Of a DNA stretch of 64,000 nt, positions 22,216-35,470 are shown piece by piece; position 1 is the stretch's first letter, and every line of letters starts with the position of its first letter. The translations under genes were made by a program, and so were the position numbers. Source of the stretch: Gryllus longicercus. Lineage: Eukaryota > Arthropoda > Insecta > Orthoptera > Gryllidae. The stretch is from assembly GCA_038098605.1 (NCBI GenBank), contig JAZDUA010000269.1, positions 1,280,001 to 1,344,000 of the forward strand. The letters are read 5' to 3'. The notes beneath the pieces were generated by a model. The model made no database searches. It saw only the letters and a list, made by a program, of their open reading frames with translations, and was not told where the DNA came from.

Positions 22216-24917
22216 CAAAAAGATTACGTAATGTTTAACTTTTGTATTTTTCCCAAAATCGTGACTTAAGTAATAGAATGGAGACAGTTCGCATTTAATT
22301 GATCACTAGTCAGGGAGAGATTTGGAGATACATTTAGCTGACGTTATTTGCTTTGCTAGTTATTGCTTTTTAAAATCGGAATTTCATTTCAAACTAATTG
22401 AAACTGACCCTGCAATATTCTTTCAAAGGTAATAACGTACGGTTGATAACATATTCTCATTTACTCTACCATAATGTACTTAAAACAAATGTTAACACTT
22501 GCATACCAACGTCATTCCGGTTCCCGGAGGTACTGGTAGAGATAGGGGGTAGGGGTAACGGATTTCAAAATAAATTGCAAAATAATTCAACGAAAATTTT
22601 ATATGCTAGTGACCAACAGAAGCAAAAATACTGCTGAACAAATCCTCACAAAATATTTTAAAAAATAATCACACACAGTTGCTCAAGAACAACAAGTGAA
22701 AATCTCTGGAATATAACAGTAATTAAAATATTAAATATTTTAACAAGACGTCTTCGTGAATACATCAATCACAGCACAATACATGAACAGCAAATATTTA
22801 ACGGTTAGTGACATGTAATTAGTAACGCATTGGGAATTCTGACACTACGCGCAGTTCGAGGCATAACACAACCAAATGTTGGCATTTTTCAGTCAAAATC
22901 GAATCTGACGAAACCATATGCACCTCTCACCACTCCTTTCTTGAAGATCTAGTTGAATATTCACTGTGTTGTCGCGAATGCACAACAGTTATTTACATCA
23001 ACAGATAATCAAATGTGTTTGTAGCGAGTTCATTCGACAAGCGTGGCTGTAAGGGAACGTCGGAGTTTCCACCAATCGATTATGATACCGACGGTTTTGA
23101 ATTATTTTGTAAACATCCGATAGGCGTTGAAAATCGAATCTATCCCTTAGGGTAAAGGAAAGTGCTAATAATACAGGTTTTAAAGGATGAAAGAATAACG
23201 TTTTACCTAAACTTAGTACTTTCGCTGTGAAACATGTAATACACAGGTTTAATTTATTCATTTCTGTGATTTTTGTTAAATGTATTGTAATTTTGTAATG
23301 TAATTAATTTCTTGGCTTTAACTTCAGTTATACGCCAGAATACAACTATGGAAATATTAGCCGTACGTCAAACCAATAAGAGTAGTTGCTCAAAAACACA
23401 AGAAAATAATTACAAAAAACTTAAAAGTAATACAGTTTTAACATATTTACTTTATACTAATATTAACAATGTCGATAGGTAATGAAGTTTCGTAAAAAAG
23501 CTTGAATTTAATTCAACAAACTTATATATCACGTTTTTTTAATTTTCAAATTGACAATACTTGTAAGAAAATCTACATTAGTTGCCTCCTTAAAATATAG
23601 GATGAACATGATAGAAGAGGTATCAAAACCATCTTCACCGACGTATCGGAAGAAAATGACGATCCATAACCTGCATGAATTATACTTGTTTAATAAACTG
23701 CATGATTTTTACTGCTTTAATTATTGCTTTACATTCTGAAATAAAAATATAAATAGGACTCTAAAATTTTGCAGGAAAATTTAAAATTATCCCTAGAACT
23801 CTAAGCGGCAAATACGACATGATTTTCATTTTCAATTAAATTTATTTTGGACTCATACCTGAAAATATGATCAATTTTATTATTGTCAAGTAATTTTTTT
23901 TCAAAGTCGCTATTCGGCGAGAGTAATTCAATCTTTCTTCCGCCTTCCAAAGAAAAATTAGGTTTGTAGAAAGATATATTTCCAGACGCCCATTATCATG
24001 TTTCAGAAAGTTTTCAAAAACCATGGCTTTTACTAGCATTCGATCGTCAAAGACTATCTAACATTATTCACATACACAAAATGTTCTACATCTTCCACTA
24101 ACGCTTCTAAAATAAAAATTAATTAATAATTTTCTTTTGATGAACATTTCAAAATGTTCAAATATTCACAGTATTAACGTTCATATTAATATCACATCTA
24201 ACCTGTTATTCAATTTTGCTAACTTCAGATAAAGCAAATAATCGTGACATAAAACAAGATGTAAGGAAATTTTGTTAAATGTTTAACATTGGCGCGTTTT
24301 TTACGAAGAAAAAAATAAAGGGGTTTCTATTAGGGAGAGAATGACTGTAGAGTTCCTGACACATTTTGTGACTCTGCAAAATTTGTGAATGGGCACTAGT
24401 ATACAAAAAGGTATTGATATTCCTTTGTGTATTCCGTCGACACTCTTGGCCCCATTTCTGGACCGTAAACTTCGTACGGAGAAAGCCCGAGGCGAACATC
24501 CTACATTTTGTGCAAATAATTACAAACTCCATTTTTTAGGGTTCGAATATACGGGAATACAATTATCTACGGACTGATGAATTGAAAAAAAGTATCTGTA
24601 AAATAATACTAAACGGCAACTTTTGGATCTTTTGATTAATTTTTCCACTTTATTTGTGAATACATTTTGAATTGATCATGGAAAATGGAGACAAATATAG
24701 AAAAATATAGCCAAAAATACTATTTCTATAAAACTAAATTCTAAAACATTATCAAAAATATGAAAGTCAACACAAAATTAGTGGGTGAGAATAAGATGTA
24801 ATATTTTACCTCGTTATTTTTGGTCTTGGAACATCCTGTTTTTGTCATCATCATCGTTCTTAGAATAGTAGGACCTGAAACAATATTAAGTACAATCAAT
24901 TAATGTGCATATTGTGC
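22216..24917. other. AT-rich intergenic DNA, nothing recognised
   Basis: About 2.7 kb. Several frames of 60-87 codons exist (for example 22998-23261 minus and 24275-24532 minus), none with a recognisable domain. Confidence 0.4.
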
Positions 24918-24918
24918 A

Positions 24919-24950
<32 letters not shown>
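24919..24950. repeat. (CA)n microsatellite
   Basis: About 32 bp of uninterrupted CA dinucleotides. Confidence 0.95.
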
Positions 24951-24964
<14 letters not shown>

Positions 24965-25424
24965 CTTTTACATATTTTAACAATAAATTGAAAATTTGTC
25001 AGGGAAGAGATGAATTCAAACGAATAAATGACTCTTACAAACGGAAGTATTTTATTTACTTTCTAATAAAATTATAATTTTGAAATCAACAGATCTGGAA
25101 AATGCTTCCAGAGATGAAACTCGATACGCAAATTTAGAGGCGACGGCAGCGAAACTTCCGAGGAACGTTCTCTGGGAAGGGGAAACCTAAAATTGGAGTC
25201 CCAGGAAGAGTAGCTATTGTTCTTTACATTTATAAATAGTTTGGCAAAATTAGTAAAATCAGAAAAGGGCCTACAGTCATTAAACAATGCTGTCATCTGC
25301 AAGTAAAAAGAAATTGACCTTGAAAGGGCTGTAGAAATTCACGTGTGAATTCTAACGCATAAAATTAAAATATATGCAAAACAAGTGAATTTGTTTTGTG
25401 AGAAGTGTAAATAGTGTCGATTTT
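24951..25424. other. AT-rich intergenic DNA
   Basis: No recognised feature. It lies downstream of the minus-strand LINE relic and might include its 3' region. Confidence 0.35.
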
Positions 25425-26526
<1,102 letters not shown>

Positions 26527-26599
26527 GCGTGTTGGTCGTTTGTGATCACGCTGCATTTTTTTTGGCGAGGTTCACCTATATTCTATTCTAGAAAGAGAT

Positions 26600-26697
26600 T
26601 AACATTTGTATTTTTTGGGGATCAGCTTTTCGGCTGTATCCCTTCGTAAGCGAAAGTTGTGAAGCCATGAATTATGAATTGAGGTTATAGGATGATG

Positions 26698-26734
<37 letters not shown>

Positions 26735-26845
26735 GGGGGATGATGATCACAAATTCAATCGTGCCTAAGCAGTACTCGAACCTACAGCCTCCTCGTCGCA
26801 GACGACGCCTGCAGCAACCGCCTGCACTACGGGGCTGGCAATAAT
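26600..26845 (-). repeat. tRNA-derived SINE with (ATC)n tail
   Basis: On the minus strand the head at 26762-26841 reads CCCGTAGTGCAGGCGGTTGC (A-box region) and GTAGGTTCGAGTAC (B box), then GAATTTGTGATCATCATC leading into a long ATC microsatellite (GAT on plus, 26691-26748) and about 90 bp of unique-looking sequence. The TTTGTGATC junction resembles family S3, suggesting related SINEs with different tRNA heads. Confidence 0.65.
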
Positions 26846-29800
26846 AATAAAAAATTAATTAATTGTTATTGTTATTATTGTTATTATTTCTATTTAGCAT
26901 GTTTCGTAGGGAATAATTCAACCAGCATCTGAGCAAATATTATAGATTGCTAAAATACAATGCAAAGTGAGAATATCATTTCTCGTTTTTAAACTTTTCT
27001 AATCATGATTGTTTTTTAGGATAGAAGTAAACGGGGGCGATTTGACAATTTTCTGATGTCGTTGATCAGCTGTGACAGAAATATTCTAATTTAAATAATA
27101 TGAATAATTGAAATGATATACGTTTCTTATTAGTTAATGCGTGTTCCAATAAACACACAATTAAGCTTATATTATTTTAACATTTGTATGTACTTACATG
27201 GCTATAGACTGAAGACTCATCTAAATGTCACGCAATAATATATTTTCAAGGGGAAACACAGATGTTAGTATCAGAAGTTATAAATATTTCAAACGATAAT
27301 CTACACCTTCACCTATCTATAAAACAATGTACGATACTTTTTCACACGTTTACGAAACTTCGTTTTCATTTATCAATACTCACTGCGGTATTTAATATTG
27401 GGATACCACAACGTTTTAGCTTCGGCATTGGTTATTAAAATTTATTTCGATCCATGTAATAACAAATTATCAGTATATATTATTTGCAATGTTTCTTATG
27501 TAAACCACAATTAATGAAATGACATTTTCAATTGAAATGAGAGAGAAAAATATTACAGTGAAGCAAAACGAAGCGATTGTTTTATTTTTGCGCCAGAATG
27601 GTTAAACAAATGTAGAATGTAGGATGCAACCCGCATATCACTTGTGCTGGAAGTGTAGCCTACAACAGGATATTTCTAACCAAATAGTCATGCTAAACTG
27701 GCAGTCCCGGTATTGCACGACAAACTTTTAGTGGTAAAGTAAATGGCAATGACCTATGAACATTTTCTCCAATTAAATATAGGTATAAAATATAATAATT
27801 GCAGGGGTGGTGACTTTGTGGTTTAAAATGTCTGAATCAGATCTTAAATTTTAATTATAATAATTTTGATTATACCACTAATAGTAAATGGAAAAAAATA
27901 AATCAATAATTGTATACATAATCCCGCATATTTTGGGTTAACTCATTTTTCGGTTCCCGTTTATTTTTCTCAGTTTGGGTTTTACATAATGAAACATTTT
28001 TTTTTAAATTTCTGCGACAAATCGTACCAAAAGTTGTCAATCTCCTTCGAATAGTCTTAAAATTCAGTAATTTTTTTTAATGAAAAATAATACCTGAAAG
28101 GCTGTTATTAATAATGCGTACTTTAATTCATTGCCAAATAAAGCCAAATTGGAACTGACACAAATGAGGCCAAACATATTTAAGGACTATTATTAATAAT
28201 ATCAGTTTAATGATTTAATACTTTAAATGGCCTTATAATTTTCGATTAATACATAAGCAACTGAAAATATGTTAATATTTTAAAATCCACTTTAAAAGTA
28301 TCGGGAATTGTAAATCCATTATAAATACACATTTTCCAAATTAAACCATCAGAATACTGTATCTTCAATTTTCTATTTTGGCAGCTCAAAATTATCCACC
28401 AATATATTGAAGCTGTTTTTGAGACTGTCTGATCTGGCACTTCTAGACTGTTCTGACTTTATTCAAACATGTGATTACCAGCTTGGTCGCATAAGCACGC
28501 AATTGTTGTTGTTGATTACAGTTCCCTTGAAAACCGGCATACTGGGGTGCGTACAATGAAGCTCTGCGATTCGTGCCATTCTGATTTACGTTATGTCTTG
28601 GGCCACATTGAATAGTTTCATAACATTGGTAAAATAGTGTGATCAATAATCATTATGGTCCAGATGTTTATGACATGTCACATTTTTTCTTTAATTTCAT
28701 GGAAAATGTAAGATAAGCGTGATTTTATCTACAATTACTAAAATTATACAATTTTTACGGGCCATATGAAGTCATATTTGGGCTTTTTTGACCCTTTGGT
28801 CATTTTACGTTAAATTTTCATAATGTTCGTGCCTTAACAAATCGTGCGGCAAAGAATGAGCTGTTGCAGCACAAGTAGTTTAACGCCGATTTACATTTAG
28901 TGTTCCCTTTGACAGTATTTTATGGGCTACACACAATTACTTTTTCACTCAAATGAAAGTCAGTTCGACTCTTTGAAACTGAAATGTGAGACGGGTGTTC
29001 TAGACGGTCTCAATGAGGCCTTATTATTTGAACCAAAATAAGTACAACTTGAATTTCTCGACTTCCAGCCTATCATGATAACCTGAACGAACATTTTATA
29101 ATACACATTAGTTTTACAAGAAGATTGATGATAAATAATTTAAAATGGGTAATTAATACATTAATAGCATCTTCAAGAGATTTTCTTGTGATTTGATGAG
29201 GCACAAGTATGTTTAAATGTCCTAGGACAGGTGCTTCTAACACACTGTTACACATGACTCCCCTCTCAGACCCAGAATTTCAATTGGGTTCAACGGACTT
29301 TATAACTACCAAATACTTTTCTGAAGTCACTTTGTTTTACTGCAGTATTTTATGATGTACTAAAGTCATTGTTCTTCAAATTATGTGACAAGAGCGTAAA
29401 TCAGAGCGTGTCTTCATTTAAGTTTTCTCCTCAAATATAAGTTTTCGTTCTCGCTTCTTTTGCATTGCCCTTTTTTCTTGAGACGCGTATTTATAAAGAA
29501 GGATGTGGATAATGAACTTACAACAGGAAACCTATGATGATACCTTACCGTTATTATTAACATTGTACGCAAATGTACAAATTAGAGTATTTTAAATGAT
29601 ACCATGTTTGCAACAAATTATATTCATCCCCTCAGTTGTGACATGATCTTCACTCGTGTGTCTACTTTTGCATTTGCCTAATAACATACTGTAATAATAA
29701 CCCTTCACGTGTTTACTCTGTGTCTTTCATTTTGTTCAAAGAACAGGAGATGCCTAATTGTTTTAATGGTGGTATGTTTTTTGTGCACCCATTTACAGAT

Positions 29801-30149
29801 CGGAAATGTAAACTAACTCACTGAAATAACGTAAGTGATTCTTAACTAAATCTGCAGACAAAACATTTTCTTTACTACAGAATCACAGTTATATGTATAA
29901 CAAAGTCGGGTGAGTTACAGCATTTATAACTTATGAAAGACTAGAGCAATTTTACTGATTTCTGATTTTTTTGGTGGTATCTCCACCGCGAATAGCAGAA
30001 AAGCTATTAAATTATCTGGAAAATTCACTAGACGGCGCTGTAGAACAAAACTAAATATTCATGTCAAATGCAACCCGAAACATTGGGCAGAATTGTTTGA
30101 CTGTATATTGTTAAATAACACCTCTTCGAAGCGTTGTAGGGCATTAAAA
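26846..30149. other. AT-rich intergenic DNA, nothing recognised
   Basis: About 3.3 kb with no repeat copy, tRNA, island or coding domain that I can support. Frames at 28443-28646 and 29073-29255 on the minus strand are unassigned. Confidence 0.45.
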
Positions 30150-30315
30150 TCTAAACTTTTGAGGCAGGAAGCCTCAAAGAAACGTTTCTCACGCCATAAT
30201 CTATAGGATGAGATCTTTTTGATTATTCTGGGGAGAGGGGTGGAAACTGGTCGAGACGAAGACAGAGAAAGGGAGATAAGGGCCAGATCAGCGTCTGCCG
30301 GGGTCCGCTAGTTTG
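30150..30315 (-). repeat. Possible retroelement end
   Basis: Read on the minus strand the segment begins ACTAGCGGACCCCGGCAGAC, a word like the common insect repeat start ACTAGCTGACCCGGC. There is no second copy in this window to confirm it. Confidence 0.3.
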
Positions 30316-31759
30316 AAATAAAATAGTGTTAGACACTCGACTTATTTTTTTAATTCAGATTGAAGATTCATCTGCACAAAAGTGCGTTTCAATCGTGCAC
30401 GCGCGTCTTCAATGAATTACGCATTCCACAGGTTTCGACGTCTTGACAGTCACGTGCGCCGAGTTCACTCCTTTCTAAGAAGCGATTCGCATCTCGCATT
30501 TGAAATGTCACGAAGGATGTTATTTGTGCGGGAAATTATAATGGACACTTCATGTGATAGTGATCACTCTTTTACACTTTGTTTTGTAATGTGTTGACAT
30601 TTAAATGTAAGTAGATTATCTTGTGGAGACTCGTGTGATGTACAAACTCACAATTAACACAAAGCGCAGGCCCTGCGATAAAATAAATGCATTCCTAATT
30701 TTTATCAGTGAATAACTTTGTTCCTTCGCTGGTTTGAGAACGAAGACTAAAACAATAATTATCACCAGTTAAAACGCAAAGTATTCTTGAATTCATTTTT
30801 TATGAAAAACATATTATTGGACAATACAGAAAATTCATACCGTGTGCAATTCAGCTTTGATGAATTGTGTTTTTCTAAATTATCGACCAATGAGTTTCAA
30901 CATTTTGATACGTGCTCGTGGTTTAATCTAAGCTTTATAATGAGAACGTAAGTGTGAAAGTTCGCTGCAGAACTTTACAACAATTCAAAATTATTGTATC
31001 GAAACAATGGTATTACTTTGATAATATAAATACATACTTCTTCATAATATCTCTGAAAGTTTGAAAATGGAAATTGAGAAATTGGCCCGAGATACCTATA
31101 AAACGAAAAAAATGAAAAAGGGAAGGTAGTTGTAATAAAACAAGTTGTTTAGGAAGGAGAACCCAAAACGTTGTTAAACATGATAATGATAAAGAAGGAA
31201 AACTTCTTTGAATTTAATTTTTGTGATCCTAATTCAATACATCAATGCGTAGAAATTACAATTTTAGAACTATAAATGACGATGCATTGAGTACTGAAAC
31301 TGACCTCTATTATGTATTAATGCAACTTTATTTTCTTTATTGAATCATTTTTCATTCTTACAGCTTGTGCTTACTGCAGATTTCGGACTTTCATTAGAAT
31401 AGCAAAATAACAGAAATGCGCGATGGCGAATATTATTTAATCTTGTACTATACCCAAAGTAAAATTCGATATTTTGGACATTTATTTCGATTTCTGGTTT
31501 CAGAGATTTTATTACCACTTTCATAGAAACAAATTTCATAGCAACGGAAACCAACATTAATAACGAATTAACCCATCATAATGCGCTTCTATGGAGCACT
31601 GACCTCTTGTACGTCATTAATTTGCAATAAGAATTTCGACTTGTGAAATCAGAAAATAAGGAAACAAATAGAAGAAATGTTTGAACGCGAAGAATAAAGG
31701 AAGCAAGGAAAAAAGTATAGGGGGGGGCTAGATCATACATAGAATGCAAAGAATAGACA
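30316..31759. other. AT-rich intergenic DNA
   Basis: A 71-codon plus frame at 30382-30597 (Arg-, His- and Ser-rich) is unassigned. No further feature recognised. Confidence 0.4.
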
Positions 31760-31794
31760 AAAACATTTGACAGAAACTTTGCGATTGCATGTAG

Positions 31795-31960
31795 TGTACA
31801 ACATACAGGGCGACGCAGTAAGCAGCAGCTTGAGTACCACATGGCTGTCGAGAAGCAGTTGCTCCTACTTTACAGCTGCGGCGCCATCTGCGTGTACCAT
31901 GCTGCAGCTGCGGCCTCTCTCGGCCACGTACTGTGCTGCTCGTAAGTCTTGCCAATTGCC
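31795..31960. other. Small GC-richer island with splice-donor-like word
   Basis: GC-richer patch with CAGCTG words. A GTAAGT donor-like word occurs at about 31940 on the plus strand after an open frame from 31767. Without a matching acceptor or recognisable peptide it is not called an exon. Confidence 0.2.
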
Positions 31961-33068
31961 TCTACCCGAGACGTTCTTATTTGCACAGTTTATTTTAATA
32001 TAATATTGATTTGCAGCTTTTAGGTCACAAGAAAGGAAAATAAACAATAGTTAATGGCAATATGTATTTTTCTTATCAGGAAATAATACAAGTAATATTT
32101 TGTGTAAATTCAAATGGACAATTGTGCTTGTTGTTTTATTTCTTGTACGAAATTGATGTTCATCTAAAAAACAGAAGATCAGATTTGTAAACAAATCGGG
32201 ATATACTTGATTGGAATGATTTTTGTTCAGAATAATTTCAATCTGATATTTTATATGGTCTAATTCCTTAGGGAAAGAGTAAGTAATACTTCAATATTTT
32301 GACAATATAAAAATATCCGACAATATAAAAAAATACTGATCTTAGAATCTTGGTTGTTGTGGAAACATACTTATTGATAGATATTTTATACATGATTATG
32401 CGTCGTGTCCAGAACAATGCTTACGAAATCGGTACGATGCGATTTATTAATTATTCGAAGACGGTAATACTTTAGCATTCTATTCTGTGCTCTAATGCTG
32501 AAATTCCGATGCTAATATCAAAAAGTTAGAATAGAAGTTTAGAAACTTTAGATTGTTAAGATATATTATGCGAAAAGATTTTTGTTTTAAAATTTCCAGT
32601 ATAGTAATTTTGCTCAGTAAAAGTCATTTTATAAATGTTTGGTAACAATGCCTTCGATTTTTGTCATCTTTTGTTCTACAAACATTCAGTGATCAATTCA
32701 TAAGATTTTCTATTCTATTCTATTTATTTCTTGAGTTTCCTGAAAGCATTGTTACTGTCATGCTGCTCAATAATATTAGAAATACTGTTCACGTCCCGTG
32801 TTACGTAATATGAAGATCATAAAACCAGATTCTGGTTTGTTAATATTTTTAGATATTTCGGTGTGATTTTCATGTTATAGTTTTGTTTATTATGTTGTAC
32901 AAATATTTTGTTCATATTTGTATTTTATTACTCTTCATAATTATATATTTCTATAACATTAAATATGTTTTTACCTTTCAATTCAATTGAATCGATATTC
33001 ATAGAAATTTAGATTTACACTATTGAATAATGTACGACTTGGGTCAACCACGAATGTCTATTAACGGT
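31961..33068. other. AT-rich intergenic DNA, nothing recognised
   Basis: About 1.1 kb with no recognised feature. Confidence 0.45.
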
Positions 33069-33447
33069 AGCAGTGGCGATGGTATAACGGTTAGCGTATC
33101 AGACAGTTATACCCAAGTTGGCGGGTTCAAAGACAATCGAAGCCAAGGATTTTTAAGGTCGAAGAATCCTCGTATGGAAGTCTTTTGTATGGGATCCTTC
33201 GAATCGAACCTTCCTTCGGAGGGGAAGTAAAGCCGGTTCTCCATGTTAGAAGATTTATGTAAAAAATCCTCAAGCCTAAATGAAGCATCTGAGCTTTATT
33301 CAAATCGCTTGTTTCGTCGCCCATGAAATACGTCCTTTCTCCGCTAGTGGCTGAAAGGAGCGTAACGAAATTTGCGTGGTCAGACGGAAGAGCAGGCGTC
33401 ATGGCCTGAGTCTCGCCACGTAAAACAAGGCAATTCAATTCAATTAA
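33069..33447 (+). repeat. tRNA-derived SINE (family S1), copy 1
   Basis: Head with A-box-like TGGTATAACGGTTAGCG (33079-33095) and B-box-like GGGTTCAAAGAC (33123-33134), then a body shared with 40685-41042 and 46568-46799: GGAGGGGAAGTAAAGCCGG, AAAATCCTCAAGCCTAAATG, AAAGGAGCGTA, CGAAATTTGCGTGGTC, GACGGAAGAGC and CTCGCCACGTAAAA, ending in an (AATTC)-type tail. A possible short target duplication ATTAAC flanks it. The A box is closer to a working one than in copy 2, while the B box has diverged. Confidence 0.85.
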
Positions 33448-33479
33448 CCAAAATACTGCAGATTTGGAACTGACTTAAG

Positions 33480-33757
33480 TCGATGCGTTGTGTTTTGGCC
33501 GTCGATTTCTACGACTGCTCCAGCGTGTAGCCGGATCGTGTCGCCGGCGGGGGGCGGAGGGGGCGGTGGCAGGACGCGAGACAAGAGCGCCGACGGGAGG
33601 GAGGGATAGCGACAGCGATTGTTTTCCGCGGCCCCCTGTAATGAAATGTTGCGTCGACCGCCGGCCGATCGTAATCGAATGCCTCCGACAGGTTCCGAGC
33701 GACGATGGCTGCGGTGGCGGCGGCGGCGGAGCAGCAGACCCACGCCACCGACGCGCT

Positions 33758-33790
<33 letters not shown>

Positions 33791-33910
33791 CCGCCGCCGC
33801 GGTCGCTGACTTCCCGCTGCGAGGTATCGACTCATCTCGATTCGCCGCTTCCGCTGCGGGCGATGACGCTCAGCTGAAACCTCGCCGCCGCGTCCGCACC
33901 TAGTTGCTCT
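33480..33910. other. CpG-rich island with (CCG)n
   Basis: About 430 bp, CpG-rich, with about 45 bp of CCG triplets at 33757-33802. Frames of 94-129 codons are open on both strands. It begins about 30 bp after the SINE. No domain recognised. Confidence 0.6.
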
Positions 33911-34785
33911 CGTTCGACACGATTCCTACTCACACTTCTCGGTGACGGAGATATCGTTGTGTCGATCGTAAATGTTCTTTTGCTATCTTATTCGGTTTCT
34001 AAAGTACAAATCGCTGAAACAAAAGAATTTGTACATATTTCCCAACATCAACCATCTGCGAACAAGTAAAAAAATAAATATTAAGTCGTTCTCCACTTAC
34101 ATGATAACACGTTTATTTTTGGACATGGAACTAGAAGAGGGAACGTTTCAGTTACATTCGCGAGAACAAAGGGTTCTTTTTCGTGAGGGGACGCCGTACA
34201 CTGACAACTTTGGAATAACAATATCAAAATCTGACCCAACAACTACACTAACACACTCATTAATTTAAAAAGGATAATCATATTGTGATTTGTTTTGTGC
34301 CTTTTCATGAAAATATAAGAATGATATATTTGGTAGTTTTCTCTGCTTGTGATGTTATTGTGTTATCGCGCATCAAAGTCTCCAGACAGTTCTTAGACAT
34401 TTTTCATTTTATTCACACGTATCAGAAGTCAACATTTCCACACCTAACACTAGAAAGAGATTTCAATATGTAATATTTCCATGACAGGACCAGACCAGCT
34501 AGATTCAAATGCAATGAAAGATGATTTGCGTTGGAAACGGAGTGTTCAATCATCCGAATGTAAATTCAGTAAATTTTTGGGATTCAATGTCTCTATTAGC
34601 AAAATAATATTCTTATATGATATTCTACTTTTATATTTGTTTTTGTTATTATTTTTATTTATTTATACGTGTTTTTGTCCTGAAAGAAGATTGACGTTAA
34701 CCATTGTGAAAATAGCATGAAATGTATGAACAGTTAAGTCTATATTCCTTGAATAATATTGACGAATTGAAGATGTCTTACTTGT
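33911..34785. other. AT-rich intergenic DNA
   Basis: Three unassigned plus-strand frames (33972-34268, 34285-34473, 34481-34720). They follow one another, but none has a recognisable domain or plausible splice join. Confidence 0.35.
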
Positions 34786-34789
34786 CGTT

Positions 34790-35318
34790 CTCTGAGCGGT
34801 AGCAGTAGTTGAACAGCGGTTGCGCGACGCGGTGGCCGTTGTCAGATGTTGTCAGATGAGATGGACGCGACGATCCGCCCTCGGCGGCGACCCTCGCCCC
34901 CGCGGCCGGCGGCCATTGGGGTGTTTCCGCGCGGGGGTGGCGGCGGGCGGGCGGGGCGGGGCGAGGCGAGGCGGGGGCCCTTCGTGGCTGGCTGCGCGGC
35001 CGGAATGTGTCTCTCGCCTTCCTTCGCCCCCTCGCCCCGCCCCGCCCCGCTTTCCCCTCCTTCTCCTCCGCCGCCGCCGGCCCCTGGTGGAGGTTGTTGC
35101 CCCCGCCCGCCGCCGCCCCCGCCCCCGCCCCCGCCTCTCGCCGGCTGCTGTCGCGTGGCCGCTGATCGCTCTTCCCGGCCGGGGCCTCGCTCTGATCCAG
35201 TCTGCAGGCCGGCTGCTCCGCTCCCCGCCCCCGCCCCCCGCCCCCCGCCCCCCGCCTCCCGCCGCCCGCCGCCCCGCCGTCGCGAACACGTCTGGCGGCT
35301 GCCGTGTGGGCGGAGGCT

Positions 35319-35350
<32 letters not shown>

Positions 35351-35470
35351 CTGGCGCAGGCGGGCGAACGGTGGCGGTATCCCAGACGGAGGGAGCTGAG
35401 ATGTCGAAGATGTTGTGAGGGCCACAGTCGATGGAGAAGGAAACGTGCCAGAGACGAGAGGTAGATGGAC
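34790..35470. other. Large CpG-rich island, C-run rich
   Basis: About 680 bp and among the most GC-rich parts of the window. C-runs at 35116-35135 and 35221-35262 give strong G-quadruplex potential on the minus strand and i-motif potential on the plus strand. GGC/GGT triplets lie at 35320-35350. Five frames of 190-326 codons are open on both strands, all Pro/Arg/Gly/Ala rich. A GTAAGT donor-like word lies at about 35547, just downstream. Confidence 0.65.

Noticed and set aside
31900..31960. First exon ending at a GTAAGT donor
   Set aside because: The donor-like word is isolated, with no acceptor or homologous peptide.
33911..34720. Three consecutive plus-strand frames as exons of one gene
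   Set aside because: No convincing donor-acceptor pairs or domains, and their lengths are ordinary for AT-rich DNA.
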